Source: Lophius americanus (taxonomy: Eukaryota > Chordata > Actinopteri > Lophiiformes > Lophiidae). From it: a stretch of 64,000 nt of DNA. Of the stretch, positions 11,211-24,223 are shown in pieces. The number at the start of each line of letters is the position of its first letter. The stretch's first letter is position 1. A program made the translations under genes and the position numbers. The DNA lies in NCBI GenBank assembly GCA_037951165.1, contig JBBDHG010000104.1, positions 298,001-362,000 of the forward strand, read 5' to 3'. The notes under the pieces were generated by a model. The model saw only the letters and a program-made list of their open reading frames with translations. It had not been told where the DNA came from and did no database searches.

Positions 11211-13050
11211 ACATTTTTGTATCTGTCATATGGAATTATCAAATTCTACATTTTGTTGCCCATAAATGTCTACCATTTAAAAAAAAAAGGTCAGATACTT
11301 CATTTACTGGGAAAGTGTTGTGAGAGAGATCAGGACCAACCACAAAAGGCCGTGTTAGGAGGTTCTGGCCATTGGCCCGGACCATTTTTATTTTTACCAA
11401 TTCATTTTTATGTCACGGCAGGCGTGACTTGATGATCGCTCAGCTGCTGTCAGTGTCAGCGGTTGATGAACCTCAGCATGACCGGTTCATGTTTTTCCAG
11501 GTTTTTCTCCCTTTTCTTCTTTGTTTTTTGTCTATATCATGTTATTTATGTGACATTTTCCTAAGGATACCAAAAGTAACAGAGCTAGTCAATTATCGTG
11601 TTCTGAGAATTGCAATACATCACCTGCAATTAAAGGGTTTGGTTCTTTGTGTATTACATGTCAGTTTCTCGATCTTATCATTATAAGAGTGAATAGTCTA
11701 GACAGGAGGTAGAGCTGAAAACTGCATTATTCCGTTCCTGCTCTTCCTATGGCTTTTGCCATCTTTCTTTGAAATTTTCAGTCTTGGTCCATTAGTGTAT
11801 TTTCTTTTTCTCAGTGCTTTTTTGTGATGAAAATCCTTAATATAATAATAATAATAATACATTTAATTTAATATGTCACCTTAATAACTTCTGAAGTGCA
11901 ATTTAGCAATGAAGCATCTGCTTTTCTCTTAATTAAAAAGGTTGATTGGTTTGGCAGTAACCAGCTGTAAAAAGTATAGCATACTTGGAAGTATGATATT
12001 TTAATTTAGTGATTTGTTATATTTTATCAGTTATTTATTTGTTGTTTTATTTATTTATTTTTTTGGTTTTAAAAGTCAAATCCTTTGTTTGTCTTTTGTT
12101 TTGTTCATTTACCTCCGATTTCTAAGGGCTGAAAGGTGTAGAATGTGCCTGGAAGATGATCATGACACTGACTGTATTTTTCACTTCGGGATATGGGGAA
12201 TTTTTACCGTGACGTCACATGGAGCAGCAGCCGCCATGTTAGAGGTAACTGGTGGTAAACAAAGACGAGTCGACAGCGCGGGCGAGCGATTTCAAATCCA
12301 CGTGCTTACCAACATACTATATCAGACAAACATCCCACAGTGATTGACATCTGTTAGCGATACGTAATTCACGTGCTGCGTACATGTGCACGCCTGAGGA
12401 CAAGAAGCGTAATCACGTGTTACCTTCAGTGCGCACCAATCAAATGGGCCAAACAAGGAGACGTCCAAACACACTGCATTTGTGGCCAAACAATTTGAAT
12501 GATTGTCATATATTTAACCAATCAGATTTCAAAGTTGTCATCTCCTCCGCTTCAGTTGAGTGGCCCTTTTTCAACAAATTAAAACCTGTTGTAGAAATAG
12601 GACTTGGCAGTCTAGGTTATCAGCACTGACCTTAAAGCCAATGGAAAATGACCTCATAATGGGACTGAATACACCAGAGTCTTTATAATGTTATCAGTGA
12701 GCTGTTTTTAAAGAAAGAAAGGAGGGAGGACTTTGTGTTACAATGTTGAACAGCTTTGGTGAGTCTTAAAGACTTTTCTCAATCTTAGGTAGCTGTTGGT
12801 TATTGCTTGATGTGGAGGGTTGCTAGTGATGTGGAGCGAATGAGGTCCAAATTCAGTGGTTTGGTTCTGTCAGTGTATCTTTGTCCACTTATCTTTATGA
12901 CCAGCAGCTTGGATGGTGTCCATGGGAAGCCCTGTTAAATTCTGATACATTCTATGGTATTTTTGCTTTCTTGGTGGTCGTATGATTAAAAGTGGGTGGA
13001 TGTTTAGAGATTATTATTTAGTAATAACAGTTACGTTAGATTTATTTGAT
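11211..13050. other. intergenic, no gene recognised
   Basis: Mostly AT-rich sequence. A GC-richer patch at about 12190-12450 contains TGACGTCA, CCGCCATGTT and several CACGTG-like words, and could be an old transposon terminus or a small regulatory region. No open frame in it has recognisable similarity. Confidence 0.5.
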
Positions 13051-13054
13051 ATCT

Positions 13055-13750
13055 AACTGCGGTGCAGTATAATGTCATTCTGTGGAACATTTTTATATCC
13101 ATGAGTTTGTACGGGGAACCATTTGCAAAGTAGCACATGTTGATTTTAACACCAACCTTTTGCCCCATTCACTCTAAACAACATTTAAGAAGCATTGACT
13201 AAATTCTAATGTAATTTTTTAGTCACAATTACAGCAATATTTATAAACTTAGTTCAATGGAATGTACAAATATTAAATATAGTTATAAATATTAAATCCA
13301 ATTTTATAAATATTAAATCTAAATGTCGATATTGATATAAATGTGAACATTAAACGTAAATATCAAAAGTAAATCTAAACATAAAAATTAAATTTGAAAT
13401 CCTATAATCTAAATGTAAAAATTAAATGTAAATATGAATATTAAATGTAAATATCAATAGTAAATCTAAATGTGAAATCCTAAAATCTAAATGTAAATAT
13501 TAAATCTAACTGTGAATATTAAAAGTAAATATCAAAAGTAAATCTAAATGTGAAATCCTAAAATCTAAATGCAAATGTTAAATCTAAATGTGAATATTAA
13601 ATCGGTATGTGAAAATGAAAATGAAAATGTAAATATTAAATCGAAATCGAAATGTAAATATTCTATCTAAACCTAACTGTTAACATTAAAACTAAATTTT
13701 AAATCTTAATTGACATGTAAATTTTAAATCCAAACGTTTAGAACTAAACT
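13055..13750. repeat. inverted-repeat element, degenerate copy of the GGCGCCATTTG family
   Basis: The left end (ACCATTTGCAAAGTAGCACA, then TTGATTTTAAC and CCTTTTGCC) matches the left end of the element at 42390-43150. The interior is drawn-out copies of AAATCTAAATGTGAATATT, also seen in simpler form in the other copies. The right terminus is not clear. Confidence 0.55.
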
Positions 13751-13857
13751 TAATATTTCCTAAATATTTCCTGGGATGGGCTTGGCTGGCTTGGTTGTAA
13801 CTGGTGTAATGTGTTTATTTTCTCATGTGGATATCGGAGATGCTACGTGTAAAAACT

Positions 13858-13902
13858 GTGTGTGTGTGTGTGTGTGTGTATGTGTTTGTGTGTGTGTATC
13901 CG
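13858..13902. repeat. (GT)n microsatellite
   Basis: GT run with small interruptions, between fam228 and the 15-kb gene. The following 300 bases are AT-rich and plain. Confidence 0.9.
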
Positions 13903-14227
13903 GATGTAAATTATACTACGCAGCAGTTATAATTCCATAATCTGAAAAAGCGTTTTTCTCGCACACAGACACACTTTAACCGGCTTCTAAAGGCTTGAAA
14001 TCTTGAAAATAAATATATATGAAAAATAATTTGTTTATTGAAATAATGTTTTCATTAAAAAAAAATAAAAAAAAAGCATCTAGAATAACACAATATTTAA
14101 AGGGACCTGAAATATTTTATAGATTTGTGAAAAAAGATGTTAGTTAAAAGGATTAAATCGGTAAGTCAGTGTAAAATAACATTAGTATAACACATGTATC
14201 TGAGTATTGTCATTATATCTATATTTT

Positions 14228-14228
<1 letters not shown>

Positions 14229-14264
<36 letters not shown>
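14229..14264. repeat. (AT)n microsatellite
   Basis: About 16 AT units. Sequence from here to 14800 is AT-rich and I see no gene in it. GC content then rises sharply toward the 5' UTR of the gene that starts at 15093. Confidence 0.9.
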
Positions 14265-14266
<2 letters not shown>

Positions 14267-15092
14267 GTATAAGGTGACTGCTCCCAACCGGTCTGTCATC
14301 TGATCAAGCAGAGAAACTTAGACTTTGTTTGCTTAAAGGATAACTAACTAATCCTCCTTTAGACACACAAACACCCACGCCTCCACGGGTTACAGGTAAC
14401 ACACCGTGAGGAATAAACAGGGTTTACAAGATTGCGAAGATCAGATGAGAAGAGGAAATGATTTCAAACAAACAAAAAGTAAAATTAAACATGTTGTATA
14501 GTGCAGTTATGACTGGAACTGACAAGATCCATCGAAATGTTCATCTCGAACATGTAAAGAGGACAAGATTCAACGGACAAGAAATAATTCAAGAAATTCA
14601 ATGAAAAGCATTGTTGGACATGCAGAAGAAAGTGAATAATATTTACAGACAATGAATAACATAAAGTAAAAGAAATAGTCAAATACATACAAACTGATTC
14701 AATCCCACTCATTCTCCATAAATTCACTTTATTATTATCTTGTATTATATCACATATTCTACTATACAATAATATAATATCAGTATATATCTGATTATAT
14801 ATTTCAAATGTAATGCACAGTGCTGTTGGGTTCTCTCCTGAAGCATCGGAACTCCTCTGCAGACCCTGAGGTGCAGCAGGTCCGAGTCTGCAGGTCTTAA
14901 TCGCCCTCTGACGCCTCAGGCGAACTTTGGAGATGCTGCGCAGAGGCTGCATCTCCACACCGGCGGAGGGTTCGTCTACTTAGAGGGCCGGTATTAACGG
15001 GAAGAGGGGGCAGGGCTTGGGTCCGATCAAACCGGGAGATTTTCAACGCTTTCTTGCTTTTGGTGCCGAGTCCAGGACAGGGGGGAGCCCTC

Positions 15093-16630
15093 ATGGATTG
15101 GTGGACCTGGTTGGCAGCAATTATTGCCCTGCTATGGATTTTCTGCTTCATAGACGGTAAGAGAAAGGAGATCTGGAAGCTTTTCAGGAACTTTGAGGCA
15201 AAGATTTTAAACCGACATAGATCCACATTTTAAGAACCAGTTTGATTCTATGCGGGAGTCAATGCTCGAGCACGTGGGCATATTTAGATGATTTAAATAT
15301 AAATCTATATACAGATCTTCATTTGGCTTTGAATTCGTTATATGTTGTCGAAATCAAAGGATGGCTACACTGTAAAAACTACCTGTTTGAGTTGTGGTGA
15401 AAACAGTCAAATGTCACCAGTGAAAAGGCTGTAAGTGTTTCAATAAGGGGAATTATCTTAAATAAAGAAACGGTAAATAAGTTAACTTGTACAGTAAGAA
15501 TATGTGGAAAACACACTTCTTTCTGGGAAATAATCTGAAAAATGCCACAATGTGTCCATCCAACTATTATTCTGTCTAAATTACAGTAAATGTTGTGTAT
15601 GGTGTCTGAAAAAATGTTGATTTCAAGGTTAAAATAAATTTAAAAAAGTCTGAATTTATTGTAATCCTTAATCATTTTATGTATCTTGAAAACCTTAAAC
15701 AGGTTGACATTACATTTGGTTTCATTTAGTAATATCCGGTATGTGGTCACAACATTTTTAGGGCAAAATTCAACCAACTTATACCGTATTCTTATTTTTA
15801 TTTTTTTATTATTATTTATATTTACAGTGTAGGGCATTGTGTCATATAATTTTTTGAATACTATTCACACGAAAGGCCCTTCTGTCAAATGAAATGAAAT
15901 AGCCCAGAACTAAAAGTTTAGATTAACAGATGGATCATTTTGTGAGAGGACGTCTCCGGCGCTGAAGGCCGCGCGTAATGACGCGCCAAGATCCGCCGCC
16001 CACATGGCACGAGATCAAACTTAAATCCAGTGGCCAACGTGTGTAATGGTTGCTGACATTTACCAGGGTGTTAAATTAGCCTCCAGCTGAGCCGTTACCC
16101 TCTTATCTCCAGGCAACGCCGTGCTTGAGCTGCGGCTGCTCTTCCACGCCCTCACCAAAGCTGCTTGCCACCTGTACCTGGCGCTCCTGCCGCTCCGACG
16201 AGCCTTCGCCCACTTCGCAGACTGCGCCAGGTACCTGATCAACCATGCCCAGCAACCCCCCTCTCCCCAGGGCTACCAACACCAGAGCCAGCCGTTCGCC
16301 AGGAAAGGCACGCTGCACCTGCTGGAGGGCGTGTGCGTGGCGTGCGAGACGGTGCCCAACCTGATGGGCGCCGCGCTCAGCGTGGGCGCAGCCTTCTGCC
16401 ACGTGACGCAGGGAGGCTTTTACGTCCTGGCGGCCACGCTGCGCACCATCCAGCTCAACCTCTTCTCCCAAATGAACGGCGAGAAGGACAGATGGGACAA
16501 AGAGCGACACCGAGCCAGAGAGAGCGAGAAGAAGATGAATTCTAAGGTGTTGGAATACATCTCCGTGTTCTGTCAGGATCCTGTCAGCGCTCTGCGCATC
16601 AAAGTCGACGTTCCACCTGTTTATAGATAA
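15093..16630 (+). CDS. unrecognised 193-residue membrane-anchored protein
   Basis: Two exons: 15093-15156 and 16113-16630, joined across a phase-1 intron (GACG/GTAAGAG to TATCTCCAG/GCAACG), ending in TAA. Exon 1 codes MDWWTWLAAIIALLWIFCFI, which looks like an uncleaved signal anchor. Exon 2 is GC-rich and fully open. It codes a basic amphipathic first part (ALTKAACHLYLALLPLRRAF), a mildly hydrophobic middle (LMGAALSVGAAFCHVTQGGF), a charged stretch (EKDRWDKERHRARESEKKMN) and the C-terminus ALRIKVDVPPVYR. About 250 bases upstream of the ATG are GC-rich and fit a 5' UTR and promoter. AATAAA lies 180 bases after the stop. Codon use and splice sites make a real gene likely. I cannot name the family or its function; location in an internal membrane is only inferred from exon 1. 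Confidence 0.75.
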
Positions 16631-16807
16631 CCTGTGAAAACAGTCTACCGGCTGATTGGCACATGAGGGGGCCCTTCAACTTAAACGCTAGAGGTTGAAC
16701 TTTGACCTCTGGCTGTCACTCACGTCGTCAATGATATGTAAGGATGCATAAATGGAGAATCTGTGGTGCGTTTTGTCACCATCTGTTTTTATTGTGAAGA
16801 AATTCAA

Positions 16808-16813
16808 AATAAA
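16808..16813 (+). terminator. candidate polyadenylation signal of the 15-kb gene
   Basis: AATAAA about 180 bases after the TAA at 16628-16630. Confidence 0.65.
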
Positions 16814-16949
16814 TGTCTCAAACGTATCACTTTTTTTTGATTGGTTCTGATGTTTGTATTTGTTATAGAGAATTATGGGATATGCAATCAAGTGTCTTCA
16901 TTCAGCTTCAAGTGTCACTTTGAAAAATTAAATAATCAATATAACAAGA

Positions 16950-17605
16950 CTAAAGTTGCAATTTTAAGAGAATAATCATTTTTAAGAGACTTTTTCCTCA
17001 TAATATTACAACTTTATTCTCGTACAATTACGACTTTATTCTCGTAAAATTAAAACTTTATTCTCGTAACATTCTCGTAAACTCTTAAAATTACAACTTG
17101 ATTGTCATAACATTCCAACTTTATCTTCACTATATTACAACTTCATTCTTGTAAATTTACGACTTCATTTTTGTAAAATTAAAACTTTATTCTCGTAACA
17201 TTCCGACTTTATTCTCACGTTACATCTTTATTCTCCTGAAAGTACGACTTTATTCTCTCAACATGCTGATTTTTTCCTCACAATAATACAACTTTATTCT
17301 CGTAATATTTCGACTTTTTCCTCACAATAATACAACTTTATTCTCGTAAAATTATGACTTTATTCTCGTAATAATAAAACCTATTTATCGTAAAATTACA
17401 ACTTTATTCTCGTAACATTAAGACTTTATTCTCGTAATTATAAAACCTATTTCTCATAAAATTACAACTTTATTCTCGTAACATTCCGACTTTTCCTCAT
17501 AAAATTAAAACTTTATTCTCGTAAAATTATGACTTTATTCTCGTAACATTCTGACTTTTTTCTCATAAAAGGACAACTTTTTTCTCGTAATATAACGTCT
17601 GCAGA
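16950..17605. repeat. tandem array of ACTTTATTCTCGTAA-type units
   Basis: About 28 degenerate units of 20 to 25 bases: ACTTTATTCTCGTAA followed by AATTAC, CATTCCG or similar. The array fills the gap between two converging genes, the 15-kb gene (+) and gnpat (-). It shares ACTTTATTCTC with the three arrays of the AGAATTCTGA motif elsewhere in the window. Confidence 0.9.
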
Positions 17606-17740
17606 ATTAAGATGCAGAAACTTGATTAAAGACTTTAATAAAGCGAAGAGGGTAGAAGTGAATCTGGAAAGATGAAGAGCAGCGTATAAGACTAAAAAAG
17701 ACTGTGAGCTGAAAGAAACATGGATCCGTTCCTACTACGA

Positions 17741-20700
17741 CTATAGCCTTGGATCAGGAGCAGACTGGAACATCTGTGGAGGAATCGTCCCGGCTACAGT
17801 GAAAAAGGGATAGAAACAATCATGAGCTGCAAATAAACATAATATTCAAATAAAAAACTACAAAATGAATCAGGTTTATGGTCATGGCGGCTCACAGAGT
17901 ACGTCCGCCATTCTTCTGACCGCCGCTTTGTTCACTCTGTACTCATTCTGCTCGGACCTATCAGGAAGAAGCAGATGGAGAAACCAAACGAGTGTAAGGC
18001 TGGCATCCGGAATACAGACAGCTTACCAATCAACGCAGAAAATGAGCTTAAACCCAAACAGGTCTGACGGCGCTGATCTGGTTACTCACGCCCTCAACTT
18101 TGTCACGGCCTCCAGCCTCCGCACAGCCGATAAAACGTTCTTCTGCATGTCAGACGATAGGGCTTCATAGGTGTGAAGATCACCTGGAATATGAAGACGC
18201 TCATCAAGAGATGAAACCTGAGGACACCCTGGAGGTCAAAGGTCATCTCTGCACACATTCTGTTTACCTGAGAGGATTAGCTTTGTGGCCAAATTCCGCA
18301 CCGCAGGTAGGAAGTGTATCTCGGAAAACACGGGAGCTCCGTCTTCACAGAGGTACCTGAACGTCACCTGAACGTAAGAACACACCTGGTCAAGGAGAGG
18401 AAGAGAAATCTTTGCCAGTTTCTTTTGACGCAGTGAGATGAAGACGGTTCAGTGCGAACCTGCTTGGTAATTAATCGAGACTGGACTGATGCAAAGCAAA
18501 ATTCCAACTCATAGATTTCTGTTCTTTATTGCAGCACCCCAAAACTTTGGGGTTTAATCACTTTATCAAACTTTCTTTCAAATGCTTTCGCAGCATTTGA
18601 AATAAACTAAAATAAAGTGTGTGGAGTAGCGATGTCACAATGTGTGCGAGTCGCTCTCTTGAAGTTGTGTCCATTGCTGTTGCCTTTGATTTCTTTGATG
18701 TTTCGTCGGGGGTGGAGCCCGGTGCTCAGTGGGCCGAAAAGAGACGCTGAAGTGGAAGGCGCAGGAGATGAGCGGCTAAAGAGTATTTGAGAGATACTCA
18801 GAGAATATTGCAATAATTCAGACATTCATAGAGATTTCTGCATACATTTTCCTTAACCTAGTGCCTGGGCGGAGGTTTTCGCTCCCTGAATGCTTTTCGT
18901 AGTTCCTAGATGCAACTGAATTCCACAGAGTGGACGTTTTCTGACTTGAAAAGTGCAGAAATAAAACGGGAGTGGGATGAGCAGAAGAGGCAAACATCAA
19001 AGCACCTGATAGGAGTGAATGAAGGGTTGTAGAACGTCCCGCAGGAAGGATAACACCTCGGCGCCTGTGTCTGACACCGTCACCTCCTGCTGACTGATGT
19101 GGACTGCTCCACATCTCTTCAGGAGGAAGCAGGCCTCCTCAAAGTCCTGAGTCGTAGAGAAACGGACATCGTCGGGAACAACAGCACGAAAAAAACACGC
19201 CCATCTACCCGACCTCAGACTTGGTTCTGGCTTCAACATGTCAGAAGCAGAGCTGCAGTCGTGTTGAGCAGATAAACTTTCACGATGAGGTGGCTTACCT
19301 GAGAAGAGCGTCCAGGGACGAAGATGAACTCATTGGCGAATACGTCCTGCAGGAAGCAGAAGAAGGTGAAGAGGTTGTCTGTGAACAGAATGGTGCACGT
19401 GGGTGAGGAAGGAGGTCTAGTGCTGTAAGAGTGACGATGAATACGATGCGTCCGGTCCTCACCTCGCTGTGTGGTCTCTGTGATGTGGATGGCCGTCGCC
19501 AGCATCGCAGGGCGCAGGAAAATGTGCAGGGACTGATTCTTATAGGCGGCCAGCATCAGCACCGCCGCCGCCGTCCTGCTCACGCCCTCCTCTGGACTGA
19601 TTGGATGTTTCCTCGCGGGCTCGTCCTCCTGAAGCAGGTAGACACGTCCCGCCGTGCGGCGTACTACGGCGCCACGAAGGGCCACGGTGGATGACATAAC
19701 ATCCAAGTCAGGGACTTGTCCTGCAGGAGACAGTCTCCACTTCATCACCGTTCAAAGTTTTGGGTTTAACACAAGTGAATGTTTGATGTGTGTGTGTATA
19801 CGTGTGTGTTTCATGTTGCATGTGTGTGTATGTGTGCAAATAGAGGGCAGGTGAGACAGCGAGACGGTTCAGTGGGGTCCTCTTAGGATAAGTGACTTAA
19901 AGTGTATTAATCCACCGAACATCTCCTAAGTGAATCTGAACACTGGTGCCAACTCGCATTCTTCTAATCTGTCTGATCTGCCTCAGAGTGGACGGAGAGA
20001 CGCCTCAGTGTCCTGAGGTGAGACAGGTTCAGCAGGACAGACGCCACTCCGTCACAAGAACCTTTACTCGGGTATTTATACCGAAAGGCAGAATGAGAAA
20101 CATTTGTAAACGTTCAAAGTTTGCCCCTGCTGTCTCCTTATCTTAAGATGACCCCCAAAAGAACAGTTTAAACGATTTGTTTGAAAAACTTTGATTAAGA
20201 AGTGGCATGTTGCCACGGAAACGCAAAAAAAAAAAAAAGCTGCGTTAAATCTGCATAGCAACAGGAAGCATGGAGTTGATGGTGATGTTTCTATAATAAC
20301 AAATATTGCTGCAGACTAAAAAAAGGCTTACAGATAAAAAAAAAGAAATCCTGCATCAAGAGAAAAAAGAAGCTAAAGAAGCTTTGTTGTCATGTGATTT
20401 TAATCTAAGATGATAATAAATAATCGTTAATGCACAAGTTTTCAAAATCTAATTATCTAACACACCGGTTTGATCAGCAGCTGTCATGTTTTTAAAAAAA
20501 AAATGCTTTTAGTATTGTTATTGTTCAAATATGTATGTATGTATACTTTTACTGAGTATTTTTCCGGACTGAACATTTAATTCTAGTGAAGTAATAAGTA
20601 CTATAAACAGTACAGAGTGGTTCACAGTCCAGTTCAGACACACAACGTTGTGTACTTTTTGAATACTAACCCTATTTATTCATTCATTAACGCTTTCATT

Positions 20701-23700
20701 GTCCGGCTCAGCTGTTTGGTTGAGGAATCCTTTGAAGTCTCTATTTCTTGTCGAAAAATGTGTCTGAACCTGTTTGTAATATGACCCAGCAGCAGCATGT
20801 ATATGTGAAAGAGCAAGGGTCCGAAGACAAAGCCCTGGGGCACACCACATGTAAAAGGGGCCACCGAGGAGGAGGCATTAACCATGGCAGTTGAAAGTCC
20901 TATTCAATAGGTAGGATTCTTTTTTTTTTTGCATATTAAAGCCTGTGATGACTTATTTAATAAAATTATATAACTTGGTACAACCTAAAAAAGTTTCCGA
21001 TAAAAACACAAAAATTTCATTTCTTTTACTGTTTTTAACCGACTTTTTGTCCTTTTTTTTTAGTCTCTAAGATATTTAATTGATAGAGGTCCTAAATCAA
21101 CAACAGCTGATTTTTCTGTAGTTTCTTTTTTCGTGGTGGGGATATTAAAGGGTTAATTCTTCTATTCATTGGTAGTTTCTTTCCCTTCATGGTCTTTCAG
21201 AGTTCATTTCTCAACCATGTCTTCAAGCGTAACGATATATGATATAGATCAGTCCTCTCACCCGGCCAGTTCAGGCGAGCCCCAAAGTCCAACACCAGCT
21301 TCTTCAGCCAGAGGGTTTTTTCCGTGAGCTGATGCCACAGCAGACCCTCCTCCGTTAAAACTGCGGCGGGAGCCCGAAGCAACAGGCAGGCCATCAGAGA
21401 CCAGGGGCTGATCATAGAGCCCTCCTCTTGGATTCGTACCGTCAGATGGGCCAGCCAGCTCACACAGGCCTGAACGTCTGGACCGGGCTTCTGAGGAAGA
21501 TCTCTGTGAACACATGAGGATGAGCGCAGATGACCAGTTTTATCTTTCTGGGCTCATTTGAATGTGTTAATTTTTAAGAAAAACAACTCAATAAATTAAA
21601 TACCATTAAAAGCACAATAGAATTCTTCCCTGTAAATATTTTCAGGGGTCAAAAGTAGTCGTTACAGTATAACAAAGAATATACGTGATATAAATATGTG
21701 AAAAGGAAAACTTGGAATGTTGACTTAAGGAACGGGCAGGTTTTGGAAAGTGCACTTCCCTCATCTCCAAATTATATCCACCATAAATGCTTTATTTTAA
21801 ATGTATTCATAGGGTTTTTTTGGTCCAAATTTGCACAGACTCTATTGGAGGTAGTTGGAGCCAGCGTTCCTTGTTCACCCGATGACCTGCCTCTGAATGA
21901 TGACACAGTGGTTGGTGGTGACAGGTCACGGGGAGGACTACCTAACAGATGCCAAGAACCCGTTGGGTTTAACCCTTTAACTTCCTGCTCAAATGTTTGG
22001 TTGAGCAGCATGGTTAGCATAGGTTTAGCATGTATATGCTAAAGAGTAAAGGGCCAGGGATGGATCCCTGAGGGACGCCACAGCTCAAAGGGGCCACAGA
22101 GGAAGAGGAATTAACTACGGCTTGGGAGAAATTCCTATTTTATGGTACATTTAGAGTTTCTAACATCTTACATTAAGAAATGCATCAAAAAAATAAAATA
22201 TGCAATAATTCTTCCATTGTTTTTGTTTCTGAATGGGGACATGAAATGGTATATAAGCGTCCTCATATTAATTTATATAATATAATATATATATATATAT
22301 ATTTTTACTATTATCCACAGTTTCATTTTCGTAATTTTTCTTATCTAAATGACAATTGATGAACTGATCTGTCCTATATTTTTAGGAAACAGAATTAAAA
22401 CAATAAAACAACCAAAACCTTATATTTCTTCTTCTCATGCCTTCAGCTTTGTACAAAACTGAATAATTTAGTACCTCGTAGAGATTTTTGTTATTTTTAT
22501 ACCTCGGTACGAGGTTGTACTGACTGCGGTTTATCCTGCCCTGACACAGCCGTCGGACTGACAAGGGGCGGCCAAAGTTCACATGCATGCTGCCGTAATC
22601 CTCCCGGAGAACTTTGCCCGCCTTCAGGAGACCCTGTGGAGAAAGAGCAAAGCCGGGAGTGAGGCGCGAGTCAAAGATAATCAGCTTTATTCATGCCTGG
22701 ACCCTAACAGTTTCAACACAGAATAGAAGGATAACATTCATTATGTCGGTACTGAATCACAAGAACGTAAAAGCGAGGGAGGAGAAGTTCACCACGGCCG
22801 TACCGAGGTGCTTTCTCTGGGCTTGGGGACGCCCAGCAGTTCATGGGCGAGCAGCGATTCCTCTAAAACCCGGTCGTAGCTGATGCTGACGGGAACCAGC
22901 GTGATGTCGAACACCTCACCTTTAAAGTAGGGCTCCAGCACCATGTGCATCATTCCTGCAGACACGTGCAGAATTTTGTAACGCCTTCAAAAGGCAAAGC
23001 ATTGAGGAGCTTGTAAAAGTAAAAGTGGTAAAAGTAGTTTTTGATGATTTTAATGGCAACATTTTGCCACATTCAGCTCCGAATGTTAAATCTAAATCTA
23101 AACCTAAATGGCTCGACGAAGAAAAACACTTTTATAAATATATCTGCGGCCTATCTCTGCACAATGGTGGTTTTACAGTCTAGTTCTGGTCAGATGTCTA
23201 ACCTGGATCTTAAAAACGGGTTCTTAAGAGCAACGTCTCGTCTACCTGAAGAACATTAAAACAAGTAACTTAACCGAGTCATTTTCTCCATCCTTGGTTT
23301 GTTGTTGAGCCGTTGGATAAAGTTATATGTTTTGTTAAAACCGCTATGGTGCGAAAGAGGCGCCGTTTTCCGGGGATGTAAGTGGTTTTTCTTCATCGCG
23401 CTTTTATTTTGGTACTTCTGCTGACGTCGGTGTAAATTTGCATATTTTACAAACATTTAGGTCCAACATTTAGATTTAGAATTAGATTCAAATAGAACAT
23501 TTTGATTAACATAAAGATAAATGCGGAAAAATGTTGCATTTTTTCCAAATTTTGCCACATTTAGAGCTAAATGTGGCAAAATTTTGCCGCTAAAATCAAC
23601 GTATGTGATACAAATGGCGCCACTTATAAAAACACTTGAAACAATTCTTTGACACAATACATTCAACACATTAAATAAAATGGACTTTTTTAGGAGAGAC

Positions 23701-24172
23701 CATCATTCTTTGAAAGACCTGTCATGAGTTTCAAGCGTCAAATTGCATAATTCCGATTCTCCGTACAACTAATTGATTCATATATGTATAAATACATCAA
23801 ATACTTCATCCAAAGAAAACTACATAATAAATACGCAGGTGTAAAAAAACAGTAACTTACCTAACTTAGGCGTCAGAGACTTCAACGTGCGACTCCGCAG
23901 GCCTTCTACGTAAAACTCCACGGGAGCAAATCCTTTCTACAGAAAAAACATCAAACATCTTTTTTTTATAGACGGACAGATTCCAAATAACTAGACAAAT
24001 ATGGATTAGGAAAAAACTGGAGCTGAGGTTTGTTACCCTGACGATGGTTTTCACATATTCCGACAGCACGGCCCAGTAGAGCTTGTCAGAACCGATAGCA
24101 CGGCGGATAAAGAAAGCCCCAGAGCGACGGAGAATCTCTCCCACCATCTTCATCCCTGCTAGAGCTTCACAG

Positions 24173-24223
<51 letters not shown>

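Noticed and set aside
12014..12629. Possible small gene at the GC-richer patch
   Set aside because: Open frames of 109 and 81 codons have no recognisable domain or splice partner.
14485..15226. Minus-strand open frames of 157 and 109 codons
   Set aside because: They run antisense through the 5' region and first exon of the 15-kb plus-strand gene, with no domain similarity.
16103..16545. Antisense (135 codons) and shifted-frame (126 codons) open frames inside exon 2 of the 15-kb gene
   Set aside because: The exon is GC-rich, so shadow frames stay open. Only the frame joined to exon 1 has consistent splicing and a plausible anchor.
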